NCBI GenBank assembly: GCA_019638845.1
Contig: JAHBSZ010000001.1
Location: 434,001-498,000 of the forward strand
Source of the DNA: Salinibacterium sp.
GTDB taxonomy: Bacteria; Actinomycetota; Actinomycetes; Actinomycetales; Microbacteriaceae
DNA: 64,000 nucleotides
Direction: 5' to 3'
The position numbers and the translations under genes are program-made. Below are positions 38,077 through 47,901 of this stretch, in pieces. A model generated the notes under the pieces. The model saw only the letters and a list, made by a program, of their open reading frames with translations. It was not told the origin of the DNA and did not search any database. How positions within the stretch are numbered: the first letter of the stretch is position 1; each line of letters opens with the position of its first letter.

Positions 38077-38146
38077 CCCCACAGTCTCGCCCTTTGCCCA
38101 TCTGCAATCAAGCTCGACTACTGCACAGTCAATCTGCAAAAATGCA

Positions 38147-39058
38147 CTATGGGTTGAGCTCGTGTGCACGCTCCTGCACCTCGCGGCGGATTGCATCACG
38201 CACCACAGAGACCGCCTCCACTGCCGCACTGTCCCTCCGTAGCGCGAGCGAGAACTGCAGCCGGAAGTCGACTTCCTTCGGCAGCACCGGGACGAGGCCC
38301 GGGTCCCGATCCCCCATGAACGCATGCAAGAGACCGACCCCGGCTCCAGCTTTCGTGGCTTCGAGTTGGGCGAACACGTTCGTCGATCCGAACCCGACGC
38401 GCATTCCATTGAGCACGGGAGCCAGATCGAGTTCGTGCACGGTGAGGAGGGCATCCACATAGAAGACCAGGCTGTGGGACTCAAGATCGGCGATGCTCTC
38501 GATCGGGGCATGCGCGGCGAGGTAGCCAGGCGACGCATAGAGCCGCAACGAGTATGGCGCCAACACTTCGGACGGCAATCGCGACGAACCCGACGATCCA
38601 ATGGTCACGGCGATATCGAACCCCGAACCGCGCAGGCTCAGCGGACGGGTCGAGGTCACCAACTCGACAACGATGCCCGGATGCGACTGCTGCACGCGTG
38701 CGAGCGCCGGGGCGACGAACACCGAGCCGAAGCCGTCGGGCGCGACTACCCGTACAGTGCCGCGCACCGCGTCGTCCCCGCCCCCGGATGCCGCAGCCAC
38801 CACCCGCTCAACCACCTGTTCGAGCGAACCCGCCCGTTCGGCGACCTCGCGACCGATCGCGGTCAACTCCCAACCGTCGGCGCCGCGGTCGAGCAACCTC
38901 ACACCCAATGCCGCCTCGAGTCTGTCGATGCGGCGTTTGACAGTCGTGTGGTCGACGGCGAGCAACGCCGCCGCCGAGACCATTCGGCCAGCGCGTGCAA
39001 CGGCGAGCAGGTACCGGAGGTCGTCAGTGCTCACGTCGAGTGGGCGGGGCTCCGGCAT
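38147..39058 (-). CDS. LysR-family transcriptional regulator
   Basis: 303 residues. N-terminal winged helix-turn-helix: LAVARAGRMVSAAALLAVDH, then TTVKRRIDRLEAALGVRLLD. The C-terminal part is the two-lobed effector-binding domain (VRVVAPDGFGSVFVAPALAR). LysR genes are usually divergent from their target; this one is co-oriented with and directly upstream of mmsA, which it may control. ATG 39058 is preceded by TATGGT with a six-base gap. The effector is unknown. Confidence 0.92.
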   Translation of the reverse strand: MPEPRPLDVSTDDLRYLLAVARAGRMVSAAALLAVDHTTVKRRIDRLEAALGVRLLDRGADGWELTAIGREVAERAGSLEQVVERVVAAASGGGDDAVRGTVRVVAPDGFGSVFVAPALARVQQSHPGIVVELVTSTRPLSLRGSGFDIAVTIGSSGSSRLPSEVLAPYSLRLYASPGYLAAHAPIESIADLESHSLVFYVDALLTVHELDLAPVLNGMRVGFGSTNVFAQLEATKAGAGVGLLHAFMGDRDPGLVPVLPKEVDFRLQFSLALRRDSAAVEAVSVVRDAIRREVQERAHELNP

Positions 39059-39064
39059 GGGTCC

Positions 39065-39070
39065 ACCATA
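39065..39070 (-). promoter_or_regulatory. Putative -10 element of the LysR gene (leaderless)
   Basis: Minus-strand TATGGT ends six bases before ATG 39058. On the other strand the weaker CACACT (39088-39093) is six bases before the rmuC ATG, so the 41-base gap may hold two divergent leaderless promoters. Confidence 0.4.
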
Positions 39071-39099
39071 ATGTCCGAGCCCACTGTCACACTGGCCGC

Positions 39100-40461
39100 A
39101 TGGACCTCCTTACGCTGCTCATCGGTCTCGCCCTCGGACTCGTGCTGGGTGCCGTCATCGGCATGCTGGTCGCCCGGTCGCGCGCCTCGGCCGCGAACCC
39201 CGCGCTCGTCGAGGCCCGCCACGCCGCGGTGCTTGCTCAGGTGCAGGCGGACGAAGCGAGTCGTCGGTCCGCAATCGAAGCGGGCCTCGCAGCGGCTCAG
39301 GCGAGCCTCGCGGGTCTCCGCGAGCAGCTTGACGAGGCACAGAACCGTTACCACGAAGCGGTCGATCGCGCTCGCGCGGAAGCAGAGGAGCGCGCCGCGG
39401 AAAGCAAGATCCTGCAGGCGCTCTCGCCGGTCCAGGAATCGCTGCGCACCATGCAGCAGAAGGTGACCGACCTCGAAAGCCAACGCAGCCAGCAATATGG
39501 TCAGATCGCCGAACAGCTCACTCAGACGCGACTCGCCGGGGACCAGATCCGTGCGACCACAGAGTCTCTGGCGTCTGCGCTGCGCAGCAACAGCACGCGC
39601 GGTGTCTGGGGCGAGACCCAGCTACGCAACGTCGTGCAGGCGGCGGGCCTCATCGAGCGAGTCGACTTCGACGTGCAGCACAGCATCAGTTCGGATGCCG
39701 GCGCCGGCCGACCCGACATGGTCATCCATCTCCCCGGTGGCAAGAACATCGCCGTCGACGCGAAAGTACCCTTCACCGCCTACCTCGAAGCGAGCCAGAT
39801 CTCCGTCACCGCGACCGGGGAAGAGGGGGCTCGCCGCGAAGCCCTCATCAAGCAGCATGTCAAGGTGCTCCGTAGCCACATCGACACGCTGGCGAGCAAG
39901 GCCTACTGGGCTGGGCTTGAGGCCTCTCCCGAACTCGTTATCGCGTTCATCCCGAGCGAGTCGCTCGTATCGTCTGCCATGGAGGCCGACCCGTCGATCA
40001 TGGACTACGCGTTCAACAAGCGCGTCGCCCTCGCCTCCCCGGTCACCCTGTGGTCGGTGCTCAAGACTGTCGCGTTCTCGTGGCAGCAAGATGTACTCAC
40101 CGACCAGGCCAAGACGCTGTTCGACCTGAGCAAAGAGCTGTACTCACGACTTGCGACGCTGTCCGAGCACGCGGACAAGCTGCGCAGGTCGATCGACTCC
40201 ACGGTGAGCAGTTACAACCAGTTCGCAAACTCGCTCGAGACGCGGGTGCTCGTGACGGCTCGCAAGCTCAGTGCCCTCGACGAATCGAAGGTGATCGGCA
40301 CGGCCTCGACCATCGAGACGGGCGCGAAGCAGTTGACAGCCGTCGAGATGGAACTCGCCGTTCTCGATGAATTCGACGGGGTCGCACGCGATCCCTTCCC
40401 GAGTGCGGAACTCGAGATTCCAGACCTGCCCAACCTCGCAGACAAGAAGAAGCGAGCCTAA
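39100..40461 (+). CDS. rmuC: DNA recombination protein RmuC
   Basis: 453 residues from ATG 39100. An N-terminal membrane helix (MDLLTLLIGLALGLVLGAVI), a long coiled coil (about 50-145), and the RmuC nuclease-like core: GVWGETQLRNVVQAAGLIER, GKNIAVDAKVPFTAYLEA, ALIKQHVKVLRSHIDTLASK and AFIPSESLVSSAMEADP. It limits recombination at inverted repeats in E. coli; its exact activity is not fully defined. It is divergent from the LysR gene. Confidence 0.95.
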   Translation: MDLLTLLIGLALGLVLGAVIGMLVARSRASAANPALVEARHAAVLAQVQADEASRRSAIEAGLAAAQASLAGLREQLDEAQNRYHEAVDRARAEAEERAAESKILQALSPVQESLRTMQQKVTDLESQRSQQYGQIAEQLTQTRLAGDQIRATTESLASALRSNSTRGVWGETQLRNVVQAAGLIERVDFDVQHSISSDAGAGRPDMVIHLPGGKNIAVDAKVPFTAYLEASQISVTATGEEGARREALIKQHVKVLRSHIDTLASKAYWAGLEASPELVIAFIPSESLVSSAMEADPSIMDYAFNKRVALASPVTLWSVLKTVAFSWQQDVLTDQAKTLFDLSKELYSRLATLSEHADKLRRSIDSTVSSYNQFANSLETRVLVTARKLSALDESKVIGTASTIETGAKQLTAVEMELAVLDEFDGVARDPFPSAELEIPDLPNLADKKKRA

Positions 40462-40486
40462 GCTCCGCCCCAACCGAGTCGACGGG

Positions 40487-41476
40487 TCAGTCGAGCCACT
40501 TCGCCGCGAGGTGATCTGCGTTCACACGGCGGATCGTGCCCGAATGCGAACGCAGCACGATGCTCTCGGTACGAATGATCGGTCCGAGCCGCTTCACACC
40601 CTTAACGAGCCCACCGTCGGTGACTCCCGTTGCGACGAAGAAGGTGTTGTCGCTGGTCACGAGCGAGTCAGCGTCATAGACATGGTCGAACTTGAGCCCC
40701 GCGGCGAGACCCTTGGCTCGCTCCTCGTCGGTTTTTGGCTCGAGGATCGTCTGGATGAAACCGCCGAGCGCCTTGATCGCACACGCGGTCGCGACACCCT
40801 CGGGGCTCCCGCCGATTCCGACGCACATGTCGATGCGGGTTCCGTAGAGAGCGGCGTTGATTCCGCCGGCCACGTCACCGTCGAGCATGAGACGGGTACC
40901 CGCTCCTGTAGCCCGAATGTCTTCGATGAGCCCCTCGTGTCGCGGGCGATCCAGCACCGCAACGACGATCTCGCCGACGGCCTTACCCTTCGCCTTCGCG
41001 AACTCCCGGATGTTGTCACCAATGCTCTGGCGGATATCGAGTACGCCATGACCTTCTGCCCCGGCGACGATCTTCTGCATGTAGAACACCGACGACGCAT
41101 CGAGCATCGTTCCGCGATCTGCGACCGCGATCATCGAGATTGCGTTCTGTCGTCCCGCCGCGGTGAGCGACGTTCCATCGATCGGGTCGACGGCGATGTC
41201 GCATGCAGGGCCGTGCCCAGTACCGACGTGTTCCCCGTTGAAGAGCATCGGCGCTTTGTCCTTCTCGCCTTCACCAATGACGACTACGCCATCGAAGTCG
41301 ACTGTCCCGAGGAACTTGCGCATTGCGTCCACCGCTGCACCGTCGGCGCCGAGCTTGTCACCCTTCCCGATGAACGGTACGGCCCGGATGGCCGCAGCCT
41401 CCGTCGCGCGAACGAGTTCCATCGCCAAGTTGCGGTCGGGGTGGAGGAAGAGAGTTCCGGTTTCCGGGTTAACCAC
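40487..41476 (-). CDS. glpX: Fructose-1,6-bisphosphatase class II
   Basis: 329 residues. The metal-binding and phosphatase motif DPIDGT lies at residues 97-102 (AVDPIDGTSLTAAG), with VVIGEGEKDKAPML before it and GIGGSPEGVATACAIKAL further on, all typical of GlpX. It produces fructose-6-phosphate in gluconeogenesis. GTG 41476 is preceded by AAGGA. It is divergent from the aldolase gene acting on the same intermediate, with 114 bases between. Confidence 0.96.
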   Translation of the reverse strand: MVNPETGTLFLHPDRNLAMELVRATEAAAIRAVPFIGKGDKLGADGAAVDAMRKFLGTVDFDGVVVIGEGEKDKAPMLFNGEHVGTGHGPACDIAVDPIDGTSLTAAGRQNAISMIAVADRGTMLDASSVFYMQKIVAGAEGHGVLDIRQSIGDNIREFAKAKGKAVGEIVVAVLDRPRHEGLIEDIRATGAGTRLMLDGDVAGGINAALYGTRIDMCVGIGGSPEGVATACAIKALGGFIQTILEPKTDEERAKGLAAGLKFDHVYDADSLVTSDNTFFVATGVTDGGLVKGVKRLGPIIRTESIVLRSHSGTIRRVNADHLAAKWLD

Positions 41477-41590
41477 AGGATCAGTCCTTAAATGCGCGAG
41501 GCGAGTGCTGTGGTGGAATTCGTCGGAATCAGCAAGTACAGCCTAGTCAGTAGACTTTGACCCGCCACCCCTGCACCTCGAGGAGACCCC

Positions 41591-42616
41591 ATGCCAGTTG
41601 CAACCCCAGACCAGTACGCCGAGATGCTCGACAAGGCGAAGACCCGCGGGTTCGCCTACCCGGCAGTTAACGTCTCATCGTCCTCCACGATCAACGCCGT
41701 GCTTCAGGGATTGTCCGAGGCCGGCTCCGACGGCATCATCCAGGTCACTACCGGTGGTGCTGACTACTTCGCGGGTCAGACCGTGAAGGCTCGGGCATCC
41801 GGAGCCCTCGCCTTCGCCGCGTTCGTCACCGAGGTCGCCAAGAACTACCCGGTTACCGTCGCTCTGCACACGGACCACTGCCCGAAGGACGCCCTCGACG
41901 GGTTCGTGATCCCGCTCATCGCCGCAAGTGAGGCCGAAGTCAAGGCTGGCCGCAACCCGATCTTCCAGTCGCACATGTGGGACGGCTCGGCCGTGCCGCT
42001 CGCGGAGAACCTCGAAATCGCAAAGACCTTGCTACCGCGAATGAAGGCGATCAATGCAATTCTCGAGGTCGAGATCGGTGTCGTCGGTGGTGAGGAAGAC
42101 GGCGTGAGCCACGAGATCAACGAGCACCTATACACGACGCTCGATGACGCGATCGCGACTGTCGAAGCCTTGGGCCTCGGCGAGCAGGGCCGATACATGG
42201 CCGCACTCACCTTCGGAAACGTGCACGGGGTGTACAAGCCCGGCAACGTCAAGCTCAAGCCAGAACTGCTCGGCGAGATCCAGGCCGGCATCGAAGCGCG
42301 GTACGGCACGGGAGCCAAGCCACTCGACCTCGTCTTCCACGGTGGATCTGGTTCGACGGACGAAGAGATCGCCACTGCTGTCGCCAACGGCGTCATCAAG
42401 ATGAACCTCGACACCGATACTCAATATGCGTTTAGCCGCTCGATCGCCGACACCGTGCTGCGCAACTACGACGGATTCCTCAAGGTCGATGGCGAGGTCG
42501 GCAACAAGAAGGTCTACGACCCGCGCTCCTGGGGCAAGCTTGCCGAGACCGCCATGGCTACTCGCGTGGTCGAGGCGACGAAGCAACTTGGCTCCGCGGG
42601 ACACTCCGGCAACTAA
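41591..42616 (+). CDS. fbaA: Class II fructose-bisphosphate aldolase
   Basis: 341 residues. Zinc ligands and catalytic Asp are visible in ALHTDHCPKDA (H93, D95, H96), EVEIGVVGGEEDGV (Glu ligand), GNVHGVYKPGNVKL (His) and VFHGGSGST (His). It interconverts fructose-1,6-bisphosphate with the triose phosphates. GAGGAG precedes ATG 41591 at the normal spacing. The stop overlaps that of the convergent membrane gene by three bases. Confidence 0.97.
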   Translation: MPVATPDQYAEMLDKAKTRGFAYPAVNVSSSSTINAVLQGLSEAGSDGIIQVTTGGADYFAGQTVKARASGALAFAAFVTEVAKNYPVTVALHTDHCPKDALDGFVIPLIAASEAEVKAGRNPIFQSHMWDGSAVPLAENLEIAKTLLPRMKAINAILEVEIGVVGGEEDGVSHEINEHLYTTLDDAIATVEALGLGEQGRYMAALTFGNVHGVYKPGNVKLKPELLGEIQAGIEARYGTGAKPLDLVFHGGSGSTDEEIATAVANGVIKMNLDTDTQYAFSRSIADTVLRNYDGFLKVDGEVGNKKVYDPRSWGKLAETAMATRVVEATKQLGSAGHSGN

Positions 42617-43755
42617 CGCGGGCCGTCCGGCACGTTGAACGACAGCTTGAGCAACGTGTCCTGATTGATCTTGAGATCGTCGACAGCCGTGCGCAGGGTG
42701 AGGTAGTAGGGCGCAAGGTGCATGATCCGCGTGCCCTCGGGAAGCGCCATGTCGAGGCTCACGCCGACCGCGGTACCACCGTCCGGACCCTCGCGCAGCT
42801 CGACCATGAGCGACCCGCTGTCGATACCGTGCGTGTCGATGATCGCCCGAAGCATGCCGCGCATCGCCGTACGCTGCGCACTGTTCATCTTGTGGGCGCG
42901 CCGATCTGGGTCAACCACGACCAAACGCGATTCACTCGCCACCGAATCGAGCCAGGTGAGATTGGACTGCGTCACGAGCTCGTCGCGCATGCGACGAGCA
43001 AGTTGGCCGGCGAGGGCGCGATCCGCGGGGGTGATGTGGCCCGCGGCGGCGATGCGCTCCAAGAACGGCGTCGCCCGCGCGGTCAGACGGGCAACAGTCA
43101 CCCGCTCCACGCGTTCGGCGGCGTCGTCCAGCACCTTTTTTCCCGCCACCATGATTCGAGAGGGGCTCTCGAGCATCCGGATCATCGTGCTGACGACCGC
43201 GTAGGTGAACACCGCTGTGGCTGCCAGACCAAGCAACGGTGGATATGCGATCAGGAATGCGGTGCCGATCGGGCCCCATTGACCGTTCTTGGGAAGGAGC
43301 GCCAGCGACGCGAGAACTGCGACAACGGTCGCACCCCCGCCGACCATCAGAATCTGACGTACCGGCAGATACGGCCCCAGCGTTGCAATCATGAGGGCCA
43401 GCACCCCGGGTGCCCACCACAACTCCACGGCGAGGTCGCTCTCCGCGTATCCGGCGGCAGAGATGATCACCCCCGCGGTCGCTGGCAGAAAGGCCACGCT
43501 CGCAAGGGGCAGGGTGAGGTCGTGGCGAGTCGGTCGGGTGGCGAAATGCACGGCGAGGCCGGACGATGCGCACAGCATCGTGGCTACTAACTGGATCCAA
43601 GGCTGTGCGGTGTCGCGCCACGTGAAGGCCGCGAGCATACTTCCGTAGAACAGCGCGATACCAGAGAACGACAGCGGAACTAGGGGACCGGTAAACCAAC
43701 TCAGGGGGTCGATCTGCCGCGCCGAGGTGACGAAGTGGCGCCTAATCGTTGCCAT
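42613..43755 (-). CDS. Membrane protein with a degenerate histidine-kinase-like C-terminus
   Basis: 380 residues from ATG 43755, which has GAGGAG 8 bases upstream; five codons further upstream are rejected. Six hydrophobic segments (about 22-200) are followed by a helical stretch (KKVLDDAAERVERVTVARLT; TPADRALAGQLARRMRDELV) like the linker/dimerisation region of actinobacterial kinases, and a C-terminal alpha/beta domain starting near RTAMRGMLRAIIDTHG. No N box, DxGxG or GxGxG is present. It overlaps the kinase gene upstream by 14 bases. I infer a non-catalytic partner of that kinase; this is not shown. Confidence 0.8.
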   Translation of the reverse strand: MATIRRHFVTSARQIDPLSWFTGPLVPLSFSGIALFYGSMLAAFTWRDTAQPWIQLVATMLCASSGLAVHFATRPTRHDLTLPLASVAFLPATAGVIISAAGYAESDLAVELWWAPGVLALMIATLGPYLPVRQILMVGGGATVVAVLASLALLPKNGQWGPIGTAFLIAYPPLLGLAATAVFTYAVVSTMIRMLESPSRIMVAGKKVLDDAAERVERVTVARLTARATPFLERIAAAGHITPADRALAGQLARRMRDELVTQSNLTWLDSVASESRLVVVDPDRRAHKMNSAQRTAMRGMLRAIIDTHGIDSGSLMVELREGPDGGTAVGVSLDMALPEGTRIMHLAPYYLTLRTAVDDLKINQDTLLKLSFNVPDGPR

Positions 43756-44980
43756 GCTGCGGCTCCTCATGCTGGGTGACCACTTCGAGCACCGGAATGC
43801 GGATGACGATGGATGTTCCAGCCCCCGGCGCGGACCAGATCTTCGTCGTTCCGCCGACCGCGTGAATGCGGTTTACCACCGAGAACCGCACCCCCAACCG
43901 GTCAGACGGAATCGCGCTGACGTCGAAACCAGCACCCTGGTCTGACACGATGACCGTCAGGTCGGTATCGGTGTAGGCGAGATCGATCTCGGCGACCGTC
44001 GCGCCTGAGTGTCGCAGAACGTTCTCAAGGCACGCCCGCACCGAGTCGAGAAGCGCCGTGGCAACGACAGGCTCAAGCCGATAGATTCCCGAACCGCTCC
44101 CCGTTACATGCACGGTGAGTCCACGCCACTGCAGGTCGCTCATCATGAGCGTGAGCTGATTGCGGAGGTCGGAGTCCTGATCGTCGGTCACCGCGGTATC
44201 CGCTGATTCCTTGAGCCACTCAGCACTAGTGAGCGTGGCAATGTCGGTGCGCAATCGCGCGATTGCCCGCTCATCGAGAACGTCTGGCGCGTTCATGATC
44301 AGGGAAATGTCGTTGAGCAAAGTGTCATGCACCGTAGCGGTCACCCGAGCACGCATGTTCTCTTCGACCTCGAGCCGACGCGTTTCTTCTTCGAGCTCCT
44401 CGAAGTTGGGCACCCGTCGTCGTTGACTGCGCTGGATAGCGGCGAGCACGAGATAGGCCGAAACATATAGGCCGAGGAACAGCAACGGACCCCATCCCGT
44501 TCTCACCGGTAAGCACGTGATTCCCGCCACTACCACGCTCACCGCGGTGGAAAACAGGTAGCCGACCATGCTCCAGCCGAGCCCGCTGAGCCACGTTGAC
44601 GATGCGACGCCTACGAGAACGAGGGACACCGCGGGGCGATTGAGTCCGAAGAACGCGGTATCGAGAAGACCCGGATCGACCCGGAGCAGGGTCACTTCGT
44701 AGAGCACGGCACCCACGCTGCAGAGGATCAGGAAGCACACGACCACCCAAGGCTTGGGGACGAAGGCTGCCGCCACTGCTAAGAGGAAAAGGCCCGAGAG
44801 AAGGGCGAGTGGAATCGGGAGGGCGCCCGCGAGGCCGCGCGAAACCATGATCTCGACCAAGACGGGGATGGTCAGCAGCAGGTTCGCCGCGTTCACTGCC
44901 CACGCGCTGTGCGCGATTCCGCTCGTGATAACTCTCGCCGCGACTTCGCGCGGTAGTACCGCGACTCGCACCGGGTCCAC
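43742..44980 (-). CDS. Membrane sensor histidine kinase (NarL/LuxR-coupled type)
   Basis: 412 residues. About six N-terminal hydrophobic segments (20-185), then a coiled coil (FEELEEETRRLEVEENMRAR), the H-box RVTATVHDTLLNDISLI (His218) and a HATPase domain with N box ACLENVLRHSG (N320), G1 VSDQGAGFDV (347-353) and G2 GAGTSIVIRI. The HDTLLND motif resembles HisKA_3 kinases. No response regulator lies in the neighbourhood; the next gene is the membrane partner at 42613-43755. GTG 44980 has GAGAG immediately upstream. The signal is unknown. Confidence 0.88.
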   Translation of the reverse strand: MDPVRVAVLPREVAARVITSGIAHSAWAVNAANLLLTIPVLVEIMVSRGLAGALPIPLALLSGLFLLAVAAAFVPKPWVVVCFLILCSVGAVLYEVTLLRVDPGLLDTAFFGLNRPAVSLVLVGVASSTWLSGLGWSMVGYLFSTAVSVVVAGITCLPVRTGWGPLLFLGLYVSAYLVLAAIQRSQRRRVPNFEELEEETRRLEVEENMRARVTATVHDTLLNDISLIMNAPDVLDERAIARLRTDIATLTSAEWLKESADTAVTDDQDSDLRNQLTLMMSDLQWRGLTVHVTGSGSGIYRLEPVVATALLDSVRACLENVLRHSGATVAEIDLAYTDTDLTVIVSDQGAGFDVSAIPSDRLGVRFSVVNRIHAVGGTTKIWSAPGAGTSIVIRIPVLEVVTQHEEPQHGND

Positions 44981-45062
44981 CTCTCGTTGTTTCAGATTGT
45001 GGCATCACTGAACACGAGCGGGGCCTTCCGCCACGGTCCTCGGCGTTACTGGTGACCCGCGC

Positions 45063-45563
45063 CTATTGGTATTGCGCCGCCCACGCCTGATAGGTGGGGT
45101 CGTTGAGCATGACAATTCCCAGCAACACGCTCGACGTGATTCCCGCGACGAGGAATCCGGCGATGGGCACCCAGAACGCCCGTCGATGCCGTTCGATCAG
45201 CACCAAGGAGACGACGACCGTCACCGCAAAGACCGAGATTCGCACGACATTTATGGCGAATCCCAGTGGCGCGGCGAGCGCCGCTGTCGACGCACCGGTG
45301 ATTCCGAGCTGGCCGTACACCTCGGTGAGTGTGGGGCCGAGGTCGGCGAATGTAGCGAACGCGCTCACCACGTCGAAGACTCCGAGAAGCAATAGCACGG
45401 TAGTGATGATGATGTCGCGCGCGCGGTTCGGCGCCGCCGGCGCTTTCCCTGCTTTCGGCGCAGGCGGGGGCGGGGGCGAACTCACGGCGACCGGTTTCGG
45501 CTCCGTGTCCGGTGGAATTGGCGCGTATTGACCGTACTTGGGTTCAGGGCGATCGTCAGTCAT
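45063..45563 (-). CDS. DUF6264-like membrane protein
   Basis: 166 residues from ATG 45563, overlapping the ispH stop by 8 bases; the extension upstream of this is ispH in another frame. A Pro-rich cytoplasmic N-terminus ([15 protein letters not shown] then a poly-Pro run) is followed by three or four hydrophobic segments. The pattern YGxYAP plus a Pro-rich linker and C-terminal helices is common in Microbacteriaceae proteins of the DUF6264 type. Function unknown; it is cotranscribed with ispH. Confidence 0.82.
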   Translation of the reverse strand: MTDDRPEPKYGQYAPIPPDTEPKPVAVSSPPPPPAPKAGKAPAAPNRARDIIITTVLLLLGVFDVVSAFATFADLGPTLTEVYGQLGITGASTAALAAPLGFAINVVRISVFAVTVVVSLVLIERHRRAFWVPIAGFLVAGITSSVLLGIVMLNDPTYQAWAAQYQ

Positions 45564-46653
45564 CGTTCTCTTGACTCTGCCAGTCCAGCTTTCGGATGCG
45601 ACCGCCGAGCCCGCGCTCATCAGGGTTGCCTGCGGCATCCTTGCGCAGCTCCTTGGGTAGGGAGAACATGAGGTCCTCTTCCGCGGTCACCACCCGAGTC
45701 ACGTCGCCGAAACCTGCGTCAGCAAGGTCGTCGAGCACCTCTTGTACGAGAACTTCGGGCACGGATGCCCCGCTCGTGACTCCGACCGTGCTCACCCCGT
45801 CGAGCCACTCCTGTCGAATCTCGCTCGCGTAGTCGACGCGATAGGCCGCGCGGGCTCCGTTCTCGAGCGCAACATCGACAAGGCGGACGGTGTTCGAGCT
45901 ATTGGCACTGCCCACCACGATGACAAGTTCTGCGTCTTGCGCAACCTTCTTGATCGCGACCTGCCGATTCTGCGTGGCATAACAAATGTCATCGCTCGGC
46001 GGATCCTGAAGGTTCGGGAATCGCTCGCGAAGGAGCCTCACGGTCTCCATCGTTTCGTCCACGCTCAGCGTCGTCTGCGACAGCCACACCAAGCGTTCTG
46101 GATTCTTTACCGTGATGGTCGCCACGTCGGCGGGACTGTTGACGAGAGTCGTGCGTTCGGGCGCGTGGCCCATCGTGCCTTCCACCTCTTCGTGTCCGGC
46201 GTGACCGATCAACAGAATCTCGTAGTCGTCCCGCGCGAACCGTGTCGCCTCGCGGTGCACCTTGGTCACGAGCGGACAGGTTGCATCGATCGTCTGGAGT
46301 TGGCGATCTGCAGCCCCCTGCACGACAGCGGGTGAGACTCCGTGAGCACTGAATACGACCCGCGCTCCCGCAGGGATCTCCTCGACATCGTCGACGAAGA
46401 TCGCCCCCTTCTGTTCAAGCGTGGAAACGACGTGGATGTTGTGAACGATCTGTTTGCGCACATAGACGGGTGCGCCGAAATTCTCGAGAGCCTTCTCGAC
46501 AGCAATCACCGCTCGGTCGACACCCGCGCAGTATCCACGAGGTGCCGCGAGCAGCACCCGCTTGGGGTGCGGGGCCGGGGTATTCTGGAGCCGGTTTCGC
46601 ACTGCAGGCATCCGCGGCATTTCCAGACGCGCTGCACTGCCGTTGGAGATCAC
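45556..46653 (-). CDS. ispH: 4-hydroxy-3-methylbut-2-enyl diphosphate reductase
   Basis: 365 residues. It makes IPP and DMAPP in the last step of the MEP pathway. The three Fe-S cluster cysteines are in [24 protein letters not shown] and [22 protein letters not shown] and [15 protein letters not shown] are also characteristic. The GTG at 46653 is chosen because TAGAAT lies seven bases upstream with no ribosome-binding site; ATG 46620 is the alternative. It is divergent from xseA with 27 bases between. Confidence 0.95.
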   Translation of the reverse strand: MISNGSAARLEMPRMPAVRNRLQNTPAPHPKRVLLAAPRGYCAGVDRAVIAVEKALENFGAPVYVRKQIVHNIHVVSTLEQKGAIFVDDVEEIPAGARVVFSAHGVSPAVVQGAADRQLQTIDATCPLVTKVHREATRFARDDYEILLIGHAGHEEVEGTMGHAPERTTLVNSPADVATITVKNPERLVWLSQTTLSVDETMETVRLLRERFPNLQDPPSDDICYATQNRQVAIKKVAQDAELVIVVGSANSSNTVRLVDVALENGARAAYRVDYASEIRQEWLDGVSTVGVTSGASVPEVLVQEVLDDLADAGFGDVTRVVTAEEDLMFSLPKELRKDAAGNPDERGLGGRIRKLDWQSQENDD

Positions 46654-46660
46654 GAAGCCG

Positions 46661-46666
46661 ATTCTA
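46661..46666 (-). promoter_or_regulatory. Putative -10 element of ispH (leaderless)
   Basis: Minus-strand TAGAAT ends seven bases before GTG 46653. It lies inside the 27-base gap to xseA, just ahead of the xseA ribosome-binding site. Confidence 0.5.
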
Positions 46667-46680
46667 CGGGAGGGACCTGC

Positions 46681-47892
46681 GTGACTATCGAGACGCCCCC
46701 GCCCACGGTCGATGCGCCTTGGGGAGTCTCGCTCTTCGCAACCAAGATCAAGGGCTGGATCGACAAGCTCGGTTCAGCCTGGGTCGAGGGAGAGATCACG
46801 CAGTGGGGCATGTCGGGCGGCAACGTCTACGGCAAGCTCAAAGACGTTGACGACGACGCCACCATCTCGTTCACCATCTGGTCATCGGTCAAGGCCAAAC
46901 TGCCCGCCGACCTCTCTCAGGGCGACCGCGTCATCGCCCTCGTCAAGCCGAACTACTGGGTCAAGGGTGGCACCCTGTCGATGCAGGTGTTCGAGATGCG
47001 TCACGTGGGCCTCGGCGACCTGCTCGAACGCCTCGAGCGCCTTCGCCAGAAGCTCCGCGCGGAAGGGCTGTTCGAGCGAAAGAAGCCTCTTCCCTTTCTG
47101 CCTGGCTGCATCGGGCTCATCACCGGCAAAGACAGCGATGCCGAGAAAGATGTGCTGCGCAACGCTCAGCTCCGGTGGCCTGCAGTCGAGTTTCGCGTCG
47201 TGCACGCCGCTGTACAAGGTGAACGGGCCGTGAGCGAAGTGATCTCCGCGATTGAGATCCTCGACGCCGACCCGAAGGTGGACGTCATCATCATCGCCCG
47301 CGGTGGTGGCGATTTCCAGAACCTTCTCGTCTTCAGCGACGAGGCCCTCGTGCGCGCCGCTGCCGCGTGTCAGACGCCGCTCGTGAGCGCCATCGGCCAT
47401 GAGGCCGATCGACCGCTTCTCGACGAGGTCGCCGACCTGCGGGCATCCACCCCGACGGATGCCGCGAAGCGGGTGGTCCCTGACGTCGCCGAGGAAATCG
47501 CGCGCGTGCAGCAGGCCCGAAGCGGCATGCGCCTGCGAATCACCCAGCGCATCAGCACCGAGGTGGATCGTCTCGAGGCGCTCCGATCACGCCCTGTGCT
47601 CGCCAACCCGATCTCGATGATCGATCTGCGCGCGGAAGAACTCGGTAGGTACGTCGGCCGGAGCGAGGAACTCATCGAGCGTCGCCTCGAACGGGCGCAC
47701 GCGGGTGTTGTCGAACTCACCGGGCAACTACGGGCTCTTTCCCCCAAGCGAACCCTTGAGCGCGGGTACGCGATCGCCCAACTTCCCGACGGTAGCGCGG
47801 TTCGGGATGCGTCCTCCGCACCCGCGGGAACGAAGCTGCACCTCACCGTCGCGGTAGGCACCCTCACCGCGACCGTCGACGAGGGTCGGTAG
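46681..47892 (+). CDS. xseA: Exodeoxyribonuclease VII large subunit
   Basis: 403 residues from GTG 46681, which follows GGGAGGG. An N-terminal OB fold (AWVEGEITQ region: [20 protein letters not shown]), the catalytic domain with [20 protein letters not shown] and [20 protein letters not shown], and a coiled coil before the C-terminus. With XseB it degrades single-stranded DNA to oligonucleotides. The frame upstream of 46681 is antisense to ispH. Confidence 0.97.
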   Translation: MTIETPPPTVDAPWGVSLFATKIKGWIDKLGSAWVEGEITQWGMSGGNVYGKLKDVDDDATISFTIWSSVKAKLPADLSQGDRVIALVKPNYWVKGGTLSMQVFEMRHVGLGDLLERLERLRQKLRAEGLFERKKPLPFLPGCIGLITGKDSDAEKDVLRNAQLRWPAVEFRVVHAAVQGERAVSEVISAIEILDADPKVDVIIIARGGGDFQNLLVFSDEALVRAAAACQTPLVSAIGHEADRPLLDEVADLRASTPTDAAKRVVPDVAEEIARVQQARSGMRLRITQRISTEVDRLEALRSRPVLANPISMIDLRAEELGRYVGRSEELIERRLERAHAGVVELTGQLRALSPKRTLERGYAIAQLPDGSAVRDASSAPAGTKLHLTVAVGTLTATVDEGR

Positions 47893-47895
47893 AAT
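47890..47895 (+). promoter_or_regulatory. Putative -10 element of xseB overlapping the xseA stop (leaderless)
   Basis: TAGAAT begins with the TAG stop of xseA and ends six bases before GTG 47902; no ribosome-binding site precedes xseB. Confidence 0.45.
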
Positions 47896-47901
47896 CAGAT
47901 C

